From Irpex lacteus (lineage: Eukaryota > Basidiomycota > Agaricomycetes > Polyporales > Irpicaceae), in assembly GCA_001986395.2 (NCBI GenBank), contig MQVO02000157.1, forward strand, positions 1 to 19,870: a stretch of DNA of 19,870 nucleotides. Direction: 5' to 3'. A model generated the notes under the pieces. That model was not told where the DNA came from, made no database searches, and worked only from the letters and a program-made list of their open reading frames with translations. The stretch's first letter is position 1, and each line of letters opens with the position of its first letter. This document shows, piece by piece, positions 14,666-19,870 of the stretch. A program made the translations under genes and the position numbers.

Positions 14666-14696
14666 CCTTTTTATTTTTATAATAATAAAAAAAAGG
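14666..14696. repeat. T/A hairpin 3' of tRNA-Glu
   Basis: CC(T)5A(T)5ATAATAATA(A)7GG. A shorter relative, GCCCTCTATAAATA then AAAAAAGGGGGC, follows at about 14755-14780. Confidence 0.6.
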
Positions 14697-14934
14697 AGAA
14701 AAAGAATAAAGGAAAGTTAGATTTAACTTTCTTTTCCAGAGCTAACGTTGCACTGCCCTCTATAAATAAAAAAAGGGGGCATGTATTATTTTCTTATAAA
14801 TTTTTATAAGTAATAATATATTTTGGTCTTTTTCTTTTTAATAATTTAATTTAATTTAATTTAATTTAATTAAAAAAAAGGGAAGAAATAAAATCAAAAA
14901 AAGAATATATATTTAATAAATTTGCCCACCCCTC

Positions 14935-15045
14935 CTTGCCGCCCACGCCAGCCCAGCCCACCCCAGCCCACTTTGTGGATTGTGGATTGTGGATTGTGGA
15001 ATGTGGGGCCCTTATAAATCAAGTGGGGCCCACAGGGTGGGGGAT
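14935..15045. repeat. GC-rich cluster with GTGGATT tandem repeats
   Basis: CCCACGCCAGCCCAGCCCAC and CCCAGCCCACTTTGTGGATT are followed by three and a half GTGGATT units, then GTGGGGCCC twice, the second before ACAGGGTGGGG. The part 14955-15000 nearly matches the reverse complement of the insertion at 11269-11300. The 63-residue open frame across it (from 14936) is Pro-rich repeat translation, not a gene. Confidence 0.85.
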
Positions 15046-15463
15046 AGCTATATTATTATATATATTTTATTTTATCATAATCTTTCACTGTCTATTTTAT
15101 ACTCAGAATAGTATTTATACTATATAACACCTTAGGTTTAGCAGTGGTTTATTTAGTTTTACTAAATAATATTTTTCAGCAGTACATCCTCTATCCTCCC
15201 CCCTCTATCCTTTTTTTATATAAAAAAAAGGGGAGGAGGGAGGGTGAAACAAAACTGTACTTTAATACTTTATGTTAATAAATTATAAAGTATGAGCTGA
15301 GAGTATAAATTTATTACTTTAATCCAATCCCAAAAAAACTAATTATTTCTAATTCCTAGTTTTTTTGGGGTTATATTTTTTTATAATTTATTTTTTATTT
15401 CTAATACTATAAATTGATTAGTAATATATTACCTAAGGTATACTTATCTAAAATTTAATTCAA
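15046..15463. other. cox1 upstream region with two hairpin elements
   Basis: It contains a T/A hairpin at 15209-15232 flanked by CCTCCCCCC and GGGGAGGAGGGAGGG, and a 42-nt short-form palindromic element at 15329-15370 (CCCAAAAAAACTAATTATTT to TAGTTTTTTTGGGG). A brief open stretch near 15124-15180 (LGLAVVYLVLLNN) is not recognised. No promoter motif could be recognised with confidence. Confidence 0.5.
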
Positions 15464-17074
<1,611 letters not shown>

Positions 17075-17093
17075 TAAAATTTAATAAACCCCA

Positions 17094-17589
17094 TGAAAAA
17101 GTTATTATTTTATTTTCTTTACCCCTTCACCCTTATATTTTTTACCTTATTATTATTAAGTTTAGTTTTAATTAAAGTATTTGGTGTAAGCAATGTAATA
17201 GATATTTAAAATCACAGGTACTATTTAAAATAGTTTTTGTATTTTATGGTATTTCAGTTATATTATTTTATTTACTAAATATATACTTAATACATTTTTA
17301 TCTAAAAAAAAGAGTTATACCTTAAGTATTCCCTGATTTTATTATAAATTGGTTAAAGGAATTTGAAGTAATTTGTTTAACAAAGGATTCTATTAGGGAT
17401 TATAAGAGTTATTACTACAAAGAGATCTTAATATACTTAGTAGGTGTAGTTTTAATATTCTTTATATTTGAATATTTTTATACCCCCTCCTCCACCATTC
17501 TCCCCTATTTTATTAAAAATAGGAGAGAGGGCAGGGAAGAGGGATGTATTATTAACTTTTTCCTTTATCCTTATTGTTTTAAGGACTAG
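17094..17589 (+). pseudogene. unidentified membrane ORF downstream of cox1, frameshifted
   Basis: An ATG 20 nt after cox1 opens MKKLLFYFLYPFTLIFFTLL followed by LLSLVLIKVFGVSNVIDI, TAA. Overlapping it in another frame from 17209 is KSQVLFKIVFVFYGISVILF, YLLNIYLIHFYLKKRVIP, an in-frame TAA (17323), then VFPDFIINWLKEFEVICLTK, DSIRDYKSYYYKEILIYLVG and VVLIFFIFEYFYTPS, open to 17589. There are three transmembrane segments with a charged domain between the second and third. It reads as one protein with one frameshift and one stop. The style fits a plasmid-borne membrane protein; function unknown. A hairpin at 17504-17523 lies inside its 3' part. Confidence 0.5.
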
Positions 17590-17710
17590 TTTTATACCTT
17601 TTTATAATTATTTTTTTAATTAAAAACTTATGCTCTTAAATCTTGGTAATACCATCTCAGGGCCCCAACCATTTAGGGCATAAGGAGATTTATTGGGAGA
17701 AGCTGTTTAT

Positions 17711-17737
17711 CCTTTTTTTTTTAATTAAAAAAAAAGG
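17711..17737. repeat. T/A hairpin
   Basis: CC(T)10AATT(A)9GG in the spacer between the cox1-downstream ORF and the minus-strand ORF. The rest of 17590-17860 shows no recognisable gene; a tRNA-like look at 17640-17700 does not fold. Confidence 0.7.
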
Positions 17738-17860
17738 GAAGTAGAGGTTAAGCCTTTTATTATCTAAGACTATTATATTTTGGTAACTAATAATTTTACT
17801 ATTATACTAGGTAAGTCAACTTTCTGAATCTCCTTAGACTTAAATTGGAGCAGTAGCTAT

Positions 17861-17906
17861 CCCAAAAAACTAGGAATTATAATTAATTCTAACTAGTTTT
17901 TTGGGG
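17861..17906. repeat. 46-nt palindromic element, form A
   Basis: CCCAAAAAACTAGGAATTAT to CTAGTTTTTTGGGG, in a spacer. Confidence 0.92.
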
Positions 17907-18053
17907 GATTGTTTATTTTAGTTTAAAAAATAAAAAGGAAAAATAGATTTGTTACATTTTTTTTTACATTTCAATTCTTCATGTAGAGGGTAGCTACAAT
18001 TTTTAGTTGTTATTAGGCTCTTGCTCGATCCCAACCTTAAATAAATATAAAAC

Positions 18054-18108
18054 TACCAAACCCCATAAAACTAATTATTTCTAATTCCTAGTTTTATGGG
18101 GTTTGGTA
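18054..18108. repeat. 55-nt palindromic element with compensatory change, 20-bp arms
   Basis: TACCAAACCCCATAAAACTA at 18054-18073 is the exact reverse complement of 18089-18108. Relative to the family, one A in the A-run is T, and the opposite T-run carries the matching A, so the stem is kept. Confidence 0.95.
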
Positions 18109-18146
18109 AATTAGAAGAGGGCAATTTAGGCGTATGAGGAGCAGAG

Positions 18147-19869
18147 TTAAGAGTTTCCTGCGTCCCAATTAAATGTCACATCAGATTTAAATAGTCTAGA
18201 TGGATCTACAGAAGGCATAAAATGACCTAAACCGATATTATATGCAACTGGAGAAGCTAAACCTATAGGACTAGTAGGTAAAGGACTACCTCTAAATAAT
18301 GTTTTTGGTTTAACTCTTATATTTTCACACTCTCAATTAGCAGCTAGAAGTGCAATATCTCTGAGTACTTTAGCTTCAGCGGATTCACCATAAAAATAAT
18401 TTCAGTTTATCCTGCCATGTCATTAAAGGGTTCACTTCAGTGAATGGATAATATCTATGATCAGCTGTTACTGAAACAATTTTTTTACCATTCACTCTAT
18501 AAACTCTCTAGTTTTTACATACTGTGGAGTATAATAAGTGAAAGGGTTTAAATAATGACCTACAGTGTGAATAGATGAGTTTATTGCACTACCAAAAGCA
18601 TTCACTGAGTTATTAATACCTCTTCCTATATTATTAATTATTCCTGGTCCCCTCTCTCCATTTATATGAATATCAGGAACTCCATCTGGCGCACCTGCAG
18701 AAGTAGGAGGAATAGGTCCTGTGGAGAAACCCTAACCAAAGGTGGTACAGTACTGAAGAAGGATCTGCACTTGAAGATGCAGCTGGTCTCTCAGGTGAAA
18801 TCCTTGCAGCAAGATCACCTGTATATTTTTCCAACATAACCAAGATGATCCAGCTATAGCTACTACTAGGAATGTAACCCAAGCAATTTTATATGCTGTA
18901 TCATACCAAGACCAATAGCTTGGTACAGTATTGTTTTCATTCCAAGTTCAAGGTAAAATAGACCAGTTACTATGCCCTAAATCCCAAAAAACTAGTTAGA
19001 ATTATTTCTAATTCCTAGTTTTTTGGGGGGGGGTGTAGTATATTTTTCTATAATACTTTTTGTTAAAATATTATGGTTAACTGGTCTATTATCATAAGAG
19101 TTACTACCTCATTTCCATATTTTCCAGTCAGGTTCCACAGGTGGTTTAGGATAAATTCAGTTATCAAAAAAAATATAGCCAATAGAATAATCTTTTTGTG
19201 CCCTATATTAACATCTCTAAGTAAGTATGCCCTACTGCAATAAATCCACCAAAAAGATTATCTGTACTAAATCCTGTCATTTTAAATGTAGCATATACTC
19301 CTATTAACGCATTTAATATTACAAACCCTTTTCTTATGGTTACTAATAAAGACCACCACGTCATTCTTCCACACCATATTTTTAATAGGCTTATAATTTT
19401 AGATCACACCAGGTATTTTATTAGCATATGCAATTAGTGAAGTAAGAGCAAATAATGATAATAGTTTACTTGTACTTGTAGACTCAGGTTTTATTTACTG
19501 CATTTAATGCATTTTACACGTTTATTTGCACCTGTAGTTTTTATACTTAAATTATTTCTTTTTATGGTCTAGGATATTTAAAACTTATGGGTATGTAGGT
19601 AAATATGTAGTCTAATAAACCTGGAATATCTTGGGCTGGTGTAAGATAGACTGACTCATAGCACATTTAATATAATGCATATAGGAAAAAATAATAGGTT
19701 AAGGCTACTAAAATAATAAGTACACATGTGATATATGCCCATCTGTTATTGGAATTAATATATGTGGTGGAAGATTCTAATTATTTATCTGATGTGTATT
19801 ATGTAGATATAGTTCCTGTTTCATGTAGAATATTCATACTAATGGTAATAGTATTGAAATAATCAACAT
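18147..19869 (-). pseudogene. large unidentified ORF region (code 4), interrupted
   Basis: From ATG 19869 pieces read MLIISILLPLVWIFYMKQEL, NRWAYITCVLIILVALTYYF, LTPAQDIPGLLDYIF, LLSLFALTSLIAYANKIPGV, WWSLLVTIRKGFVILNALIG then VYATFKMTGFSTDNLFGGFI and GHTYLEMLI, PKPPVEPDWKIWKWGSNSYD, the element at 18981-19027, GHSNWSILPWTWNENNTVPS and YWSWYDTAYKIAWVTFLVVA. These are followed by a Ser/Pro linker, DIHINGERGPGIINNIGRGI, RVYRVNGKKIVSVTADHRYY and SAEAKVLRDIALLAANWECE, ending FKSDVTFNWDAGNS and TAA (18147). Several TGA codons are read as Trp. At least five frame changes and two stops occur. It probably is two or more proteins, membrane-anchored at the N-terminus. I recognise no respiratory gene; a plasmid origin is inference. 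Confidence 0.5.
18981..19027. repeat. palindromic element inside the minus-strand ORF
   Basis: The copy CCCAAAAAACTAGTTAGAAT to CTAGTTTTTTGGG spans about 18983-19027, next to a run of nine G. On the minus strand, removing 47 nt joins IEKYTTPP to LGHSNWSILP in frame. The flanks carry a 13-bp inverted repeat, AATAGACCAGTTA (18957-18969) and its complement (19078-19090). Confidence 0.9.
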
Positions 19870-19870
19870 G

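Noticed and set aside
14936..15127. 63-residue plus-strand open frame
   Set aside because: It translates the GC-rich tandem cluster and adjoining AT tract; the peptide is repeat-derived.

Overview
The window is AT-rich fungal mitochondrial DNA. The evidence is an intronless fungal-type cox1, fragments of nad1, nad4, nad4L, nad5, nad6 (probable), cob, atp6 and atp8, mitochondrial tRNAs, group I intron cores, GIY-YIG and LAGLIDADG homing-endonuclease remnants, and TGA read as tryptophan (atp8, nad5 and the unidentified ORFs). The Cox1 protein, especially its C-terminal region, reads like that of an early-diverging fungus (Mucoromycota, Glomeromycota or chytrid grade). The sequence alone does not settle the species. 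I found no rRNA gene.

Layout. 0.1-1.5 kb, minus: tRNA-Pro, then nad1 with two very small group I introns. 1.6-2.8 kb, minus: a GIY-YIG remnant, a plasmid-type DNA polymerase fragment and an internally deleted nad5 piece with a 31-bp tandem duplication. 3.5-5.7 kb: a LAGLIDADG scrap, the N-terminal cob exon (minus), a tRNA of unresolved identity, tRNA-Ala (plus), then tRNA-Phe, tRNA-Ile and atp8 (minus), with one arm of a 48-bp inverted repeat on each side. 6.9-9.7 kb, plus: nad4 piece, nad4L piece, a LAGLIDADG C-terminus fused upstream of an internal cob exon, a cob intron 5' end, the atp6 C-terminus, a GIY-YIG C-terminus and a group I core. 10.2-12.9 kb, plus: a small membrane ORF, a nad6-like stretch, a NUMOD3 endonuclease piece, tRNA-Arg, a Ser/Thr/Pro-rich tail and the C-terminal half of a second nad5. 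13-14.2 kb: unidentified plasmid-like ORFs. 14.36-14.65 kb: tRNA-Leu, tRNA-Met, tRNA-Glu. 15.46-17.07 kb: cox1. 17.1-19.87 kb: more unidentified, interrupted membrane ORFs.

Two features dominate. First, a family of roughly 42-49 nt palindromic elements with the consensus ends CCCAAAAAACTAG and CTAGTTTTTTGGGG is scattered through the window. Several copies sit inside conserved codons of nad4, nad5, atp6 and two unidentified ORFs. Removing about 47 nt restores frame and normal residue spacing, which recalls known mitochondrial bypassing elements and double-hairpin elements. A second family of CC(T)n...(A)nGG hairpins also lies inside ORFs and beside tRNAs.

Second, the respiratory-gene pieces fall into two codon-usage classes. 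cox1, nad4, atp8 and the plus-strand nad5 use TTA (Leu) and AGA (Arg). nad1, nad4L, cob, atp6 and the minus-strand nad5 favour CTN and CGN. nad5 is present in both classes. This implies two mitochondrial lineages brought together by transfer, recombination or mis-assembly. Many single-base frameshifts and occasional in-frame TAA codons mean that several pieces are either pseudogenes or carry consensus errors; even cox1 has two apparent one-base indels.
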